NCBI GenBank assembly: GCA_013423325.1
Contig: BLJB01000377.1
Location: forward strand, 1 to 64,000
Reading direction: 5' to 3'
DNA length: 64,000 bases
DNA from: Usnea hakonensis
Taxonomy: Eukaryota > Ascomycota > Lecanoromycetes > Lecanorales > Parmeliaceae
Position numbers and translations under genes: made by a program. Positions 1-11,209 of this stretch are shown here, one piece after another (within the stretch, counting starts at the first letter, position 1; the number at the start of each line of letters is the position of its first letter). Below the pieces are notes generated by a model. The model worked only from the letters and a program-made list of their open reading frames with translations. It had not been told where the DNA came from and searched no databases.

Positions 1-1902
1 TGTTCCGTCCGCTCCCCAGCGAGCCGCGTGTCCGGCCCCCTTTTTTTTTTTTTTTTTACACTTTTCGTTCCAAGAACAAGCGTTTTCTTCACGGGTCAGC
101 TTACCAACCTGCATACTCCTCCGTGCAAGCGAGCATTTGAATTTTGAAAAAGAGTTATACTATTAAGCAGTTGGCTTTTTTGACATTTTCTCAAGCCTTT
201 TCTTCACGGCTCAACTTTGGCCCCCCCTCTCCCCCCCCCCTTCCTCTTCTCCCCCGGCGCGGACCTCGAGCAGATTCCAAACTTGGACTTGACTTTTGAC
301 ATTCCTGCAAAGCAAGCTTTTCTCTTTTCTTTCTTTTCTTCACAGATCAGCTAGCTGAGACACCCTCCCCCCCTCCCCCTCTTCTCCATGGTCAAGGGGG
401 AGGCTGGCTTGGAAAAAGGTAGGAACTGCCGAGAGTTGAGAGGGTGTGAGGGCAGTCACTCCGTCTTGTACCTGAGACTTTCAAAAATGCTTGTATTTTT
501 CCCCTTTTTATTTCCCTCCTGTTTTCTGTTTTTTTTTTTACGCGGTTTCGGTTCACGCCGCGCTTCCTTGGGAAAAACAAAAACAAGGCCAAAACACCAT
601 TTTTATAAAACTCCTATACGAGCCGGCATTAGCGACGAACAACCTCTACTCTACTCTGCTCTACCCCTTCCCTCCCCTCCCCTCGCTCCATACATACTCC
701 ATACATCCATCCATCCATCCATCCCTCCACTCCACCCCATCCAAAACCCCCCATCCCCACCATCCCAGCTCCCCAATCCCATCCAAAGCCCCTTTCCCCC
801 CACCTCCAAACCCTCATCACCAAAATCCCAGCCGCCCCCCAGTCCCTGCTCCATTCTCCCCTTCGGAACCCGTGCGCCTCAAACGAAACGTACCCGTTAC
901 CCAAGGTAGAAAGAGGAGACGATGTGATTACACCATCTTCCCTTTTTCCCCTCCCCTCCACTCCCCTCCCCCTCTCCCTTTACCACCTCCCTGCATGCAC
1001 TGCACTGCACTGCACTCTCACCGCCCCCTTCCCCCTCAAAAAAAGCAAAAAAAACCAAAAAAAAAAAAAACACCAAGCCCAGCTCAGCTCAGCTCAGAAC
1101 CCAGCACGGCACGGCAGCGGAGCCTATCCCCCTTTTCTTTTCTCTTGAACGGTAGATGGAAATGCGTATTTGTAGGGGTTTTTTTCCCCCGGGCTCTTGG
1201 GACGGGAATAGGCGAAGGTGAAGGTGAAGGGATGGAGGAAGGGGTAGGCATGTGTTTATTTTTGAGGCACGGTATAATATCAAAGAATAGGATAGGATTG
1301 CTTGTGTTTCAGACTCTGCTTCGCCTACGCGCGCAAGGAACATGAACGGGACGCGAGGGGAATAACTTGTAGAGTACATCATGTATGATATCTTTGTGCG
1401 AACGGGACATACATACATACATCTATCCGTCACGCCTCCATCGTCGTAGATGCATCCATAGCACGGCATCGGGGCATTTTGTCTTCTTCTGGGAAATCCT
1501 TCCAAAAATAGAATTTCCCGTTCGCTCGGGAGGAAGGAGGGATCTTAAGGTACTTACACTCAGGATATTCGAAATACGAGTTGCTAGTTTACGTACGTTG
1601 TACATCGGCTGGGGTTGCGACAAGTAAAATTTGAACAAAATCAGGGTATATGTGGACGCCACTCCGCCTCTCAACGCCGCTTCCATGCATCACCCCAAGA
1701 AAACGAAATGCCAGCTCGCGAATGTGAAGAGCACAAGGTGCAAAGTATCTAACAACGTTGTTTTCTTTTGTGATTCCCCAGAAACGCCGGCGCAATGAGG
1801 CTATGACGTGAGAGACGTGCAAATGCAAGGACGACAAAGTTTCAAGTCCAAGGAAATCCAGAAAACTCGGACAAGTCCGATTGGAGGGGTCCTGGTCGGG
1901 GA
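1..1902. other. CT-rich low-complexity intergenic region
   Basis: No supportable gene. The plus strand is strongly pyrimidine-rich, with T, C and A homopolymer runs and short tandem repeats: ATCC units near 704-725, CACTG units near 996-1016 and AGCTC units near 1080-1097. Open frames here (for example 388-909 and 491-1345) have Pro/Ser/His-rich translations that simply reflect the base composition. The right end is the 3' flank of the Uds1-type gene. The left part may be the promoter or 3' flank of a gene beyond the edge. Confidence 0.7.
76..352 (+). repeat. Three spaced copies of a TTTTCTTCAC-TCAGCT motif
   Basis: Near-identical strings occur at 76-102, 191-217 and about 331-352. Each reads TTTTCTTCAC, then two or three variable bases, then TCA(G/A)CT. 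The first two are preceded by CAAGC. The spacing is about 115 and 140 bp. This could be a degenerate tandem repeat or repeated regulatory sites; the function is unknown. Confidence 0.5.
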
Positions 1903-4900
1903 TCACTTCATCAACTTGTCGACCATTTCCCTCTCGGCGTTGATGGCAGCTTGCAACTTCCGGGTCTGGCGCATGGCCTCGTCCCTGAAGGAAAAAGGTC
2001 AGTCATGGTTCCCCGTGCTCAAAGGACCTTTGTCATCGACATACCGAGCAGATTGCAACTCCATGACCTCAATCTGCGCCTGATTCATCCTCCCGACAAC
2101 CTCTTCCATCTCCAGATCCGCCTCGCCCAGCGCCCTCTCCAATTCCGCAACCCTCTTCTCCAAGAACTCGGTCTTGAGGTGCTCATCGAGCGACATGCCC
2201 AGCCCGGTCGTCGTCCGGTCCAGTTTCGGGGAACGACCGCCGAACATTGTGTGGGGCGACAGGGGAGAATTGGCAACGGAGGAAAACACTGTGGGCGTCT
2301 TCAAGCCGGTCTTGAGCCTCTGCAACTGCTGATTGTGGCTTTCCCTGATCTCACGGACCTCCTCTTCATGCTGCAAAAACGCTTCCTCAGAGTGCTGCTG
2401 AGCATTCATGAGCTTGTCCTCCAAATTCTTGAGTTTGCCTTGCATGCTATTGATCCGCGTGGTCGAGTTCTTCTGCGCTTCTTCGCCTCTACCCACAGCT
2501 TCGGCGAGCCTCTGCCGTAGGCTTGCGTTTGATTCTAGTTGAAGGCGCACTTGGGACGATAAGACCTCCACGCGGTCTGCGGAAGCACGAAGCTGATTTA
2601 CTAGGCCTGCGTTTTCTCCGGTATGAAAGGACTCCGCTTCCATGAGGGACTCTGCCTGTGCTCGGAATATTGCTGCTTGTTTCTTCGCATAATCTCGCTC
2701 GGCCTCTGCATCATTCATACTCTTCAGTAGCTTGTCCATTGTGGCAGCCGTGTCGGCGTCTTCAGCACTTGAAGGTGAGCCTCCATGCAACTCCCGGAGC
2801 TTGGTGATGGATAGGGCTTGCGTGACCTGTAAATCTCTATAGGCCCTCTCAAGCGATGCAGAAGTGGCGTGCACTCCTGTCGTGGCATCTGGTGATGATC
2901 GGCCAGAGATCTCGGGAATCAGGATGTCATGCTCTTGCAAGACCTTTCTAAGGGAGCTCGTCTCCTGCTCAGCTCTATCAAGATCCTTCTTTAGTCCGCC
3001 AAGACCTTTCTCGATATGGTATTTTTGCATAGAGGCATCCTCGGCTCGCCGCCGAAGTTGATTGATCTCAAGTCTTAAACCTGTGACTTCTTTCTCGTAA
3101 CCCATTCTACGAGGAGACTGATTCTGCAGAGCTCTATCTCTCTCAATCTCCAAGTTTCGCATCCTCTTTTGGTGCTCATTGTTTTGGTAATTCTGACGAT
3201 CAAGCAAGCTCTTCAGAGCTCGGTGCAAGGCGTCACGCTGCATTTCAATGTCTTTGACCCTATCCGTAAGAGAGTCTTTGGACTCTCGTTCCTTATTTGA
3301 TACCGAATTTGACCTTTTCAAAGTACCTGCTCTTGATAGTCCACTCCTTTGCCCTGCAGCGGAACCCGATCTTGCCAGACCCATCCCGGATCCTTGTACG
3401 TCCGACTGTTCCTCCTCTTCAGCAATAGAACGGATCTGGGAACCATGGTTTTGCATCTCCAGCTGTAGCCTTCTAGCATTCATCAATGTAGAGTTCTCGT
3501 TTTTGAGGGATTGAAGCTCTTGCTGCATCCTTGCGTTGTCATAGATCAGCTTTTGGTGTTCTGCGGCTTCACCTTCAAGACCCTCAAGACGCGACTTCAG
3601 CTGGGGCACTACCTCGTCCCGAAGGTTGTCTCTTTCGTCCCGATGTTGAGAAATCTCGCCTCGGAGCGCAGTCAGCAAGTCCTCGAAATTAGTCTTAGCT
3701 CGTCGTTCTTCTTGGAGCCGTCGTCGATGAGCTTCTAGAGAACCTTCAAGATCCTGGACTTTAGTAGTGACGGTCGCATACAAGGCTCGCTCTGCATCCA
3801 TCTGTGAACCGATTAGTGATACAGATCACGCTGTCACGTGCGTCGTACTCACATTCGCCAGCTGCTTGCCAAGCTGCTGAACGTGACTTTCGAGCACATT
3901 CCGTTGGTCACGTTCATCTTGTAGCTTGTGCGTCAGGTTGAGCTTGAACTGTGCTTTTTCCTGCTCTGCTATCCTTCTCAATTTGGCCAGATCATCGCCT
4001 TTGCCGGTACCAGTATCGCTCAGAGGATACCTGTATGAGCCACTGCCCGAATCGGAGAAGTAGTCGCTAGTCCGCCGTCCGCCGTCCGGTCCTTGCGATG
4101 CTTCAAGTCGCAGTTGGTCAACCAAATCTTCCAATTCCAATTCTCTTCGTATCGAGCCAGCTAGCTCTTTACTGACTTCACGCAATTCTCCATCCACGTC
4201 ATCAGACTGTCCTGTGTCATCTCCCCCTGGCGGCACTGGAAAGCCAGTACCTGCAAAGTATTGTGTGCTCATGTTTCCGTTTGCTTTTGGGATATCCGTA
4301 ACACGAGATGTTGACTTGCTAGACGAGGTGATACTGTGGGGCGAAGGTGACAGGGGCGAAGGTGGAGCCGGTGAATGGCTACCATCTGAGTAGGTCGTTG
4401 GCGAGGTTTCGGCAATGGGGGACGACGTCTTCCACCCGAAGAAAGAGGTGAGTTTGTTGGGTCCTGGCGATCTTGGAGTCTTTGTTATTATCGTAGGATC
4501 CGAGGATTCGTAATCGCTGTTGGTGGGTCGATTGGAAGGGTGCAAGGACATTGCTCGTTGCAATCCCAGATTATTTGGAACCGCTTTGGTGCGGGTAGCT
4601 TCATGGAGTCTGGATTCACTAGCTTGTCGTGCCCTCTGTGGGCGAGGAGAAGGTTGTCGGTTTTCAGTATTGACAGGTGGGAAGTATTCGCTTTGTGTAG
4701 GTTGAGGGCCACGTGGAGAGTAGCCTCGGGGAAACCTAGGATAAACATAGATCAGCGCTGGTGAGGCTGCGAGGAATGTATGAGCTCACTGGTCGAGATC
4801 GCGGACTTGCAGCGGCGGGGAGATGATGTTAGAAGGAGGCAGCGAGGGTGCGTCTTGAAGGAAAGATCTTCGATTAGGATCACCAATGTTTTTGTCTGCA

Positions 4901-5106
4901 GGGTCGTCTTCGCCAATAGCAACAACTACGCCTCCGGTGGAAAGGGGATGGACATTGCCAGTGAAGAGGGAAGCAGGAGAGGGAACGGGTTTCCGTTTGA
5001 CGGGCTCAATCTTAGGAGCTGGCAGTTGTTGGCGAGATGATGGGGACCTGGATGTCGAGGCATGCGAGGGAGAGGGGTCGAGTTTGGGACGGCCCCGGTC
5101 CATCAT
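1903..5106 (-). CDS. Uds1-domain coiled-coil protein (up-regulated during septation type)
   Basis: Four exons: 5106-4790, 4735-3853, 3801-2045 and 1984-1903, giving 1012 codons. The introns are 54, 51 and 60 bp. The N-terminal 270 or so residues are Pro/Ser-rich and probably disordered. A segment with SKELAGSIRRELELEDLVDQ near residues 290-320 matches the Uds1 domain (PF15456) of fungal septation-related proteins. The remainder is heptad-rich coiled coil (Glu, Gln, Arg and Leu rich). The last exon was added because the splice 2045/1984 restores a helical tail ending LVDKLMK-like, whereas read-through stops at once. The start is the ATG at 5106, with a second in-frame ATG next to it. An out-of-frame ATG seven bases upstream overlaps this start. 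The family is linked to septation and cell-cortex work by the S. pombe name only; the role here is inferred. Confidence 0.85.
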
Positions 5107-5982
5107 GTTGCATACTCGTCACGGTTTCGGAAGTGGCTCCATTATGATTGTTTCCATAAATGGATTGGGACTGCAGATAGATAGGCAGGTACTCGAATGA
5201 GCGCAGTCTTGCGCAATCTTTCCCCAGAATCCGAATATGAAGAAAGGAGGCTCTTGGTGAATTGTGATAGGCGGAATTGTAGATCTTCCGCCCCTATGCA
5301 ATTTGAGACGAGGGATATCGACGGGGGTAGAGGGTAATCCCAAATGTGCGCCAAATATGACGATGAAGAAAGATGAGAAGATATATGTACAAAAATATGG
5401 TCAAGATGAAAGATAGAATGATCAGTAAAGGGTTGAAACAAATATGAGGATGTGTCCTACACGCTCTGCACAAATACTTACTGTAATACTACTTAAGTAA
5501 TCAAAATACTTAGTACGGAGAAATTTGGAGGGTTACATTTCGGGTGTCATCCGAGCAACCCCTCTTACAGTACCTAAGGTACCTAAAGTACCATTAGTCT
5601 TTCCCTCTCTAAGGTACCTTACCTTACCTACCCAACCGCCCCTGGCAAGCCATGCAAGGTCCCGCCCCTACGGTTGCGACAGCCTACAGGCGATCGTCGC
5701 CACCGCCAACTAGTAGATAGGGGTACAACAAGAGAGATCACCCAAAGAACCTACAACGTAACATTTAATTTATATATGATTGGATTAACATGGTTGGAAG
5801 ATATCGAAGATGTTCATTATCACTAGGTCCTCACGCTCAAGTGAAGAATCTCAAGTTTGCGGACAAGATGTCTGTCCAATTGATTCCAAATAATGCTTGA
5901 TAAACTTTCATCACCAAAGCCATAAATAAATAGATGCATTCGCTCCGCTTTCTCTTTGTCTCCTGTCTACTTCGTACTGTAT
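5107..5982. other. Intergenic region with GGTACC-rich palindromic motifs
   Basis: This lies between the 5' end of the Uds1-type gene and the 3' end of DIS3, so it holds the former's promoter. Around 5568-5632 there is a cluster of TACCTAAGGTACCT-like palindromes, followed by an AT-rich stretch. No gene-like frame is convincing. Confidence 0.6.
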
Positions 5983-8900
5983 TCAACTCCCCTGCATCAA
6001 CTCAAGTTTGATCTTCCTTTTTCCCGTCGATTCCTCCTTCACGTCACTGATCTTCACAACAACTTTCTGGAATAGCTCCACCTGCAGCGTTACCCCCCTT
6101 CCATTGACCCTGAGGACATACTCTTCCTCATCGAACACGCCTTCGGGCTCCGGCGTCGCCAGGTCTCGCAGCCGGATCAGCCCCTCAATGCCGAATCGCG
6201 GTACAAATACCACAAACCCATTCGAGAACACCTTCATCACAAATCCTTCTTCTTTCATCACTCGTCCCTTAAGCGCCTGCCCCACGTAGTATTCTATGCT
6301 CGCCCTCCCGGCCATTTGAGCGTTCCGATGTCTGACGTTGATATTTTTGCACACTTCTTCTAGCTTCGGTTTGCTGTGCAGGCTGATGTCCAGTGTCTCG
6401 TATCCAATAGCAGCAGCCAGTTGCCTGTGCGCTTCCAGATCAGCATATCGTCGGATAGGACTGGTGAAGTGGGTATATATCTCGCTCGCCAGGCCGTAAT
6501 GTCGGAATTCGGGATACGACTGGGTCCCCGAGCAAAAGTATTCCGCCGACATCATGCATCGTGTGGCCATAATACGAACTAAGGTGTTGAAAAAAGGCTC
6601 ACTGGGATCGACGCAGGCATCCAATGAATCGGCAACTGCTTTGGAGCTCTCCGTACGAAGGTTCAACCCACGCTTGACCTTCAGCTGGTTTGCGAGCTCC
6701 TCGAAGTTGCTCTTCGGCGGAGCAGCATGCCTTCGAAGCAAGGCAGTCTGTGGGAACGCCTCGTATATCTTCCCGGCCACGCTGATGTTGGCGAGGAGCA
6801 TGAACTCTTCCACGAGCGAGTTTGTGTCCAATAACTCTTTAGTCTTCACATCTACCGGATCCGATGTCTCCGATTCGGTTTGCACACGCACCTCTGGACT
6901 CGCAAGATTCAAGGCTCCTGCATTCATGCGCTTTTGACGTAACCTCTTCGAAAGCTTGAGAAGGGTCCTCATACCCTGGCTCAGGTCATCTTTCTGCGAC
7001 TTGTCGTCGATTCGTATTTGAGCTTGCTCGTAGCTGAAGGCTTCCCTGGACCTAATAACAGATTTGGTGAAGGTAGAATCTACGATATCTGCATGCTTTG
7101 TGATCTCCCAGATCACAGAAAACGCATAACGTTCGACATATGGTTTCAAAGAACATAGATCAGTACCTAGAAGCATAGGCAGCATGTCAATACGTTTATC
7201 AACCAGATAGACTGTTGTTCCTCGCAGGCTGGCTTCTTTATCCATTGCGTTATTTGGTTTGACAAAGTGCGACACATCTGCAATATGGACGCCGACTTCC
7301 AAATTGCCATTCGGCAGCGGCCTCGCATGGAGCGCGTCATCGATATCTTGACAACCCACGGGATCGATACTGCAGACCAAAAGATCACGTAAATCCTTTC
7401 TTCCCTGCCACCCTGGATCCTGAGTGGTTGCTGGTACCCTCCATTCGTGACCTTCCGTGGGTAAACAGTCCAAGACTGCTTTCGGGAAAGGCCTGTATTG
7501 TACGTCATATTCGAGCAACAAGGCCTCAGTCTCTGCTCCTTTAGTCTCAAGATCTCCAAGTGACCTTACAAAATGACCCTCAGGATACCGGGAGCTTTGG
7601 TCCCACGTATCGATGGTGACCAAGACTCGCTTGCCCAGCAGTTCGTCTGCTTGACGAGTACGTAGTCTAATCTTAGGTATTCGTTTGTCCATTGGTATCA
7701 AAAATACAGTCTGCTGCTTTCGGCTCTGCTTTGCGGCAGAACTTGAGCTGCTATCAACATGTCCCACATACTGACGCCAATTTCGTTTGATCACACCTAC
7801 AACTCTAGCTGTAGGCTGTGGTCGACCCTCGATACTCTTCCCTTGAGTCTTTTTGACTTCTTCTTGCAGGGCATTGCGTTCTTGCTCAGTCACGACAGCC
7901 TCTCCTTCGGCTTCATCGACATCAGCATTTTCGTTCTTGTTCATTGTGTCTTCCTCGATGATCTTGGTGGATGGTGCTTTCCATAAAGATTTTGGCAGAA
8001 CCTCGACCACAACAACATCCCCTGACACAGCTCTATTGCTGTTTTCCCGACCTAGTATGAGCAAAGACTTGTCAAATGCTGAGACATGTACAGAACCCTC
8101 CAAATAATTATATGGGGAAACGTTGAAAATGCCCTGATGAAGCGACCCAGCTCGAACCCCGGTCATCATCTTAGATAAGGAGAAATAATCAGGATAGAGT
8201 TGTTCAACTGCAGTGCTCCTTGACTCTTGGCTTTGACGAGAAGCATTAATCATGTCAAGTAGACGGTCAGCATCGTCAAGACCACCTACGTAGTCGGTCA
8301 AAGAGCATGCGCTGAGTTTCTCTGCTTTAGCCTTTCGAAGATTCTCTTTATCGTCACTGAGCATAATAATCATTGGGCATTGGACAGACCGCTTGCTGGA
8401 CCTAAGCGATTGATGCAAATGTTCTCCATACCAACTAACTGCTCGCCGGACAGCTCTGTCATTACGGTCATTGATAGTCTCTCCCTGCTCTCTCACAACG
8501 TAGGTCTCCTGCCGGAATTCGTTGAAAAAGACGTAGAATTGCTTATCTTCGCTCTTCGTTAAGCCAATGATACGATTATACAATGGAAGAGAGCGATTCC
8601 TCAGCTCCTCCAGAACAGTCTGAAGGATGATAACATCGTGAAACCCGGAGGTCTGTTCGAATAAATCCATGCCATTGAGTAATGCGTTAGTATCTGGTAC
8701 TAGGTAGTGACCAGCCGGAAAGCCTCGTGTGCCCGCTGGTTTCTCCGATAGAACAAATGGGGAAACTTTGTCAATGTCAATAAGTATATTGATCTACTAG
8801 ATAGCGTGCACTATGCCTTTCACCTACCAACTCCATTTGCGTCTGCTGGGGCATTTGCCAAGCATGCCGAACACAGTCTTGACGAGCAGGGAATATCTTG

Positions 8901-9020
8901 TCTCAGATACAGCTCCCTGACTATCTTCTGCACCTTTCCGGACTTGGTTGATCTTACAAATACTTTGCTTGAGATATTCGAGGCATATGGATCAGCTAGT
9001 GATCTTTTGAGACTCGTCAT
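5983..9020 (-). CDS. DIS3: Exosome catalytic subunit Rrp44/Dis3 (PIN + RNB 3'-5' exoribonuclease)
   Basis: Two exons, 9020-8828 and 8765-5983, with a 62-bp intron, encode 991 aa, close to the 1001 aa of yeast Rrp44. The CR3 cysteines are at residues 45, 50 and 53. A PIN endonuclease domain follows, with VPDTNALL (Asp89), conserved NDRNDRA and a catalytic-type DD pair. Two cold-shock domains come next. The RNB domain has CSIDPVGCQDIDDALH at about 529-544, carrying the Mg-binding aspartates, and HFTSPIRRYAD further on; an S1 domain ends the protein. All key residues are visible, so both nuclease activities should be intact. Known role: 3'-5' decay and processing of RNA in the nuclear and cytoplasmic exosome. 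The gene is divergent from VMA13 across about 330 bp. Confidence 0.97.
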
Positions 9021-9349
9021 GGCTGCGATGCTATTCTGATGCCGCTGTCTGTCGAGTCTGTCCACGCTCCCTTCCAAATAGTCCCTCGTACGCTCATTCA
9101 GATCATAATTGAGCGAAGTAAGGTGTAAAATCGAGTGACCTCGCTGATGTTTACAGTGCTGCCATATTTTCCGCGGCGAAAAGTGCTGCGAAAGAAGCTA
9201 AAGTAACAAGCCAGCCCTATAGTTGCAAGGATTAACAAGACCACCTTCCAAGCTCAAGACAGCTCGATATCGCAACCCTCAGGTTTGGCATCTCTCTTGT
9301 TCCACCTCTCCTTTCATATTTGGAATCTTCTACGGCAAATTGGCTCACC
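9021..9349. promoter_or_regulatory. Shared divergent promoter region, DIS3 / VMA13
   Basis: 329 bp separate the two start codons. No clear TATA box is seen. Short CT-rich stretches precede the VMA13 start (about 9285-9320). This is inferred to serve both genes because they are transcribed away from each other. Confidence 0.5.
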
Positions 9350-10857
9350 ATGTCACTCGATCCTCCGACTTATCTAAGCTCCCTGCAAAACAATATCCGG
9401 GCGAGACCAATACCATGGGAAGGAGCCGTACGAGCAGGCACCATTACCGACAACGATCTCAAAACAATCAAAGCTGTAGACAAGGTGCGAAAGGAGCAAA
9501 GGAGGCAGACTGTAGAGAATGACATCGAGTCCTACCAATCTCTCATACTCAGTGGAGACAAGGGCAAAAGTGTACTGGAATCTGCGTCAAAACGTGCAGA
9601 TGTCATCCAGTATATGTTGGTATTGACTGGAGATTTAATTAATGGTATTAGCTTCTGCATCCGTACATACCAATTTCGGTTCGTGGTTCTAACAATTGAC
9701 CATCAGATGTCCCCACTCTTGCCTCCAAGCTCCTCGAGCATCCAGAACCCTACAAGCCTATTGTACCCTATCTTTCACATTCTACTAATCCTGAAGACCC
9801 GATCCCATTACTCGCTTCCTCGGTCTTGACTAGCATACTCTCGACAGCACAGACACAATCGCCAAAGTCAAATTCCAAGACAGACGAAGCGCTCACAAAG
9901 CTCTACAAATACCTGTCCACATTAACGAAAAGCCAGGATAGTGGCTTACAAGACATTGCCGTGCAGGAATACTCTTCTCTCCTCAAATCGAAGAAAGCTC
10001 GCGAAATATTCTGGAGCCATCGTGAAGAGACGGTCAGCCCCCTGCTTGACATCCTGAGAGCTGCAGCTGGCGCCAGCAAAGACAGCGACTCGACACTATT
10101 CAGCCGAGGCAGCAGCATCCGCAGTACCACAGAAGGCGGTATCAGTGGCGGCGTCGGCCTCCAACTCCTCTACCACGTCCTCCTAACAATCTGGCAGCTG
10201 AGCTTCGAAGCCTCCCTGGTAGGCAAAGGCCTCGAAAAGGAACAAGAATTTATTCCCCTCTACACCCAACTTCTCCGCCTATCACCGAAAGAGAAGACCA
10301 CCCGAATACTCCTCTCGACCCTCCTCAACCTGTTCTCATCCGCAGCCAACAAATCATTTCTCTTTCCCATCGCCACAACCAATCGCCTTCCCGCCCTCCT
10401 CTCCAACATCAAAGGCCGCCATCTCTCCGACCCAGACCTCCTCGACGATCTAAATGCCCTCACAGAAATGTTGGACGAATACACAAGCTCCCAGACAACT
10501 TTCGACGAATACGCCGCAGAACTCTCGACCGGCAAACTGCGCTGGTCGCCTCCACACCGCGACGCCGGTTTCTGGCACGAGAATGCGCGAAGGATCTTGG
10601 ATGATGATGGAGGCGCGCTGCCGAAAACGTTGGCGGAAATATTGGGAAAGAGTTGGGACGATGAGAAGCAGGTGCTGGCCATTGCGTGTAATGATGTGGG
10701 GTGGTTAGTCAAAGAAGCCCCGGAGAAGAGGCAGGGGCTGGAAAAGTTGGGCATCAAAGGGAGGGTGATGGAGTTGATGACGGATAAGGATGAAACGGTT
10801 CGATTTGAGAGTCTGAGAGCGGTGGGGGAATGGATGAGGTATAATTTTGACGAATGA
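9350..10857 (+). CDS. VMA13: V-type proton ATPase subunit H
   Basis: Two exons, 9350-9644 and 9707-10857, with a 62-bp intron, give 481 aa (yeast Vma13 is 478 aa). The start at 9350 lies in a CACC-ATG context and begins MSLDPPTYL; an upstream in-frame start is a non-ATG codon. The whole chain is alpha-helical HEAT/armadillo-like. The C-terminal domain carries the typical run HDAGFW-like / FWHENARRI, then ACNDVGWLVKEAP and ending VGEWMRYNF. Family role: regulatory subunit of the V1 sector that couples V1 to Vo and silences free V1. It acts on the cytosolic face of the vacuole and other acidic organelles. The 3' half of the gene turns G-rich, as in uL10m. Confidence 0.95.
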
Positions 10858-11209
10858 CGGTAGGAATACTTGCCGTCTGTGTCACTTCGATGGTGATACA
10901 GTTGAGCGAATCAGGGATGGGGTCCTGAGGTAGAGAAGTAGGAGTGATCCTGTACAAAGCACCTTGATGAATGCATGTATCCTTGGACTCAGATCATCCG
11001 TATCCCTACTGCATGTGGTCTAGACCGATTCATCTAAGCCTTTTGCAGAATTTCTGAGATCGTTTAAAAGGTAAGATCCTGGATCATATATCTAGCGCAA
11101 TTTAACGAAATGGTAAGCAAAGACCAAGCAAATCCACAAAGATATCCAAAGACAAATCCCGAACTCCAGACTCCCGAAGTCCAAACCCGCAAAGCATCCC
11201 AACCCACCA
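10858..11209. other. Convergent 3' intergenic region, VMA13 / MED16
   Basis: 352 bp between two facing 3' ends. It is AT-rich with several short A/T runs that could serve polyadenylation. No gene is seen. Confidence 0.5.

Noticed and set aside
388..1345. Long overlapping open frames on both strands
   Set aside because: The translations are Pro/Ser/His or Gly/Trp-rich mirror images of CT-rich low-complexity DNA, with no domain and no splice or promoter support.
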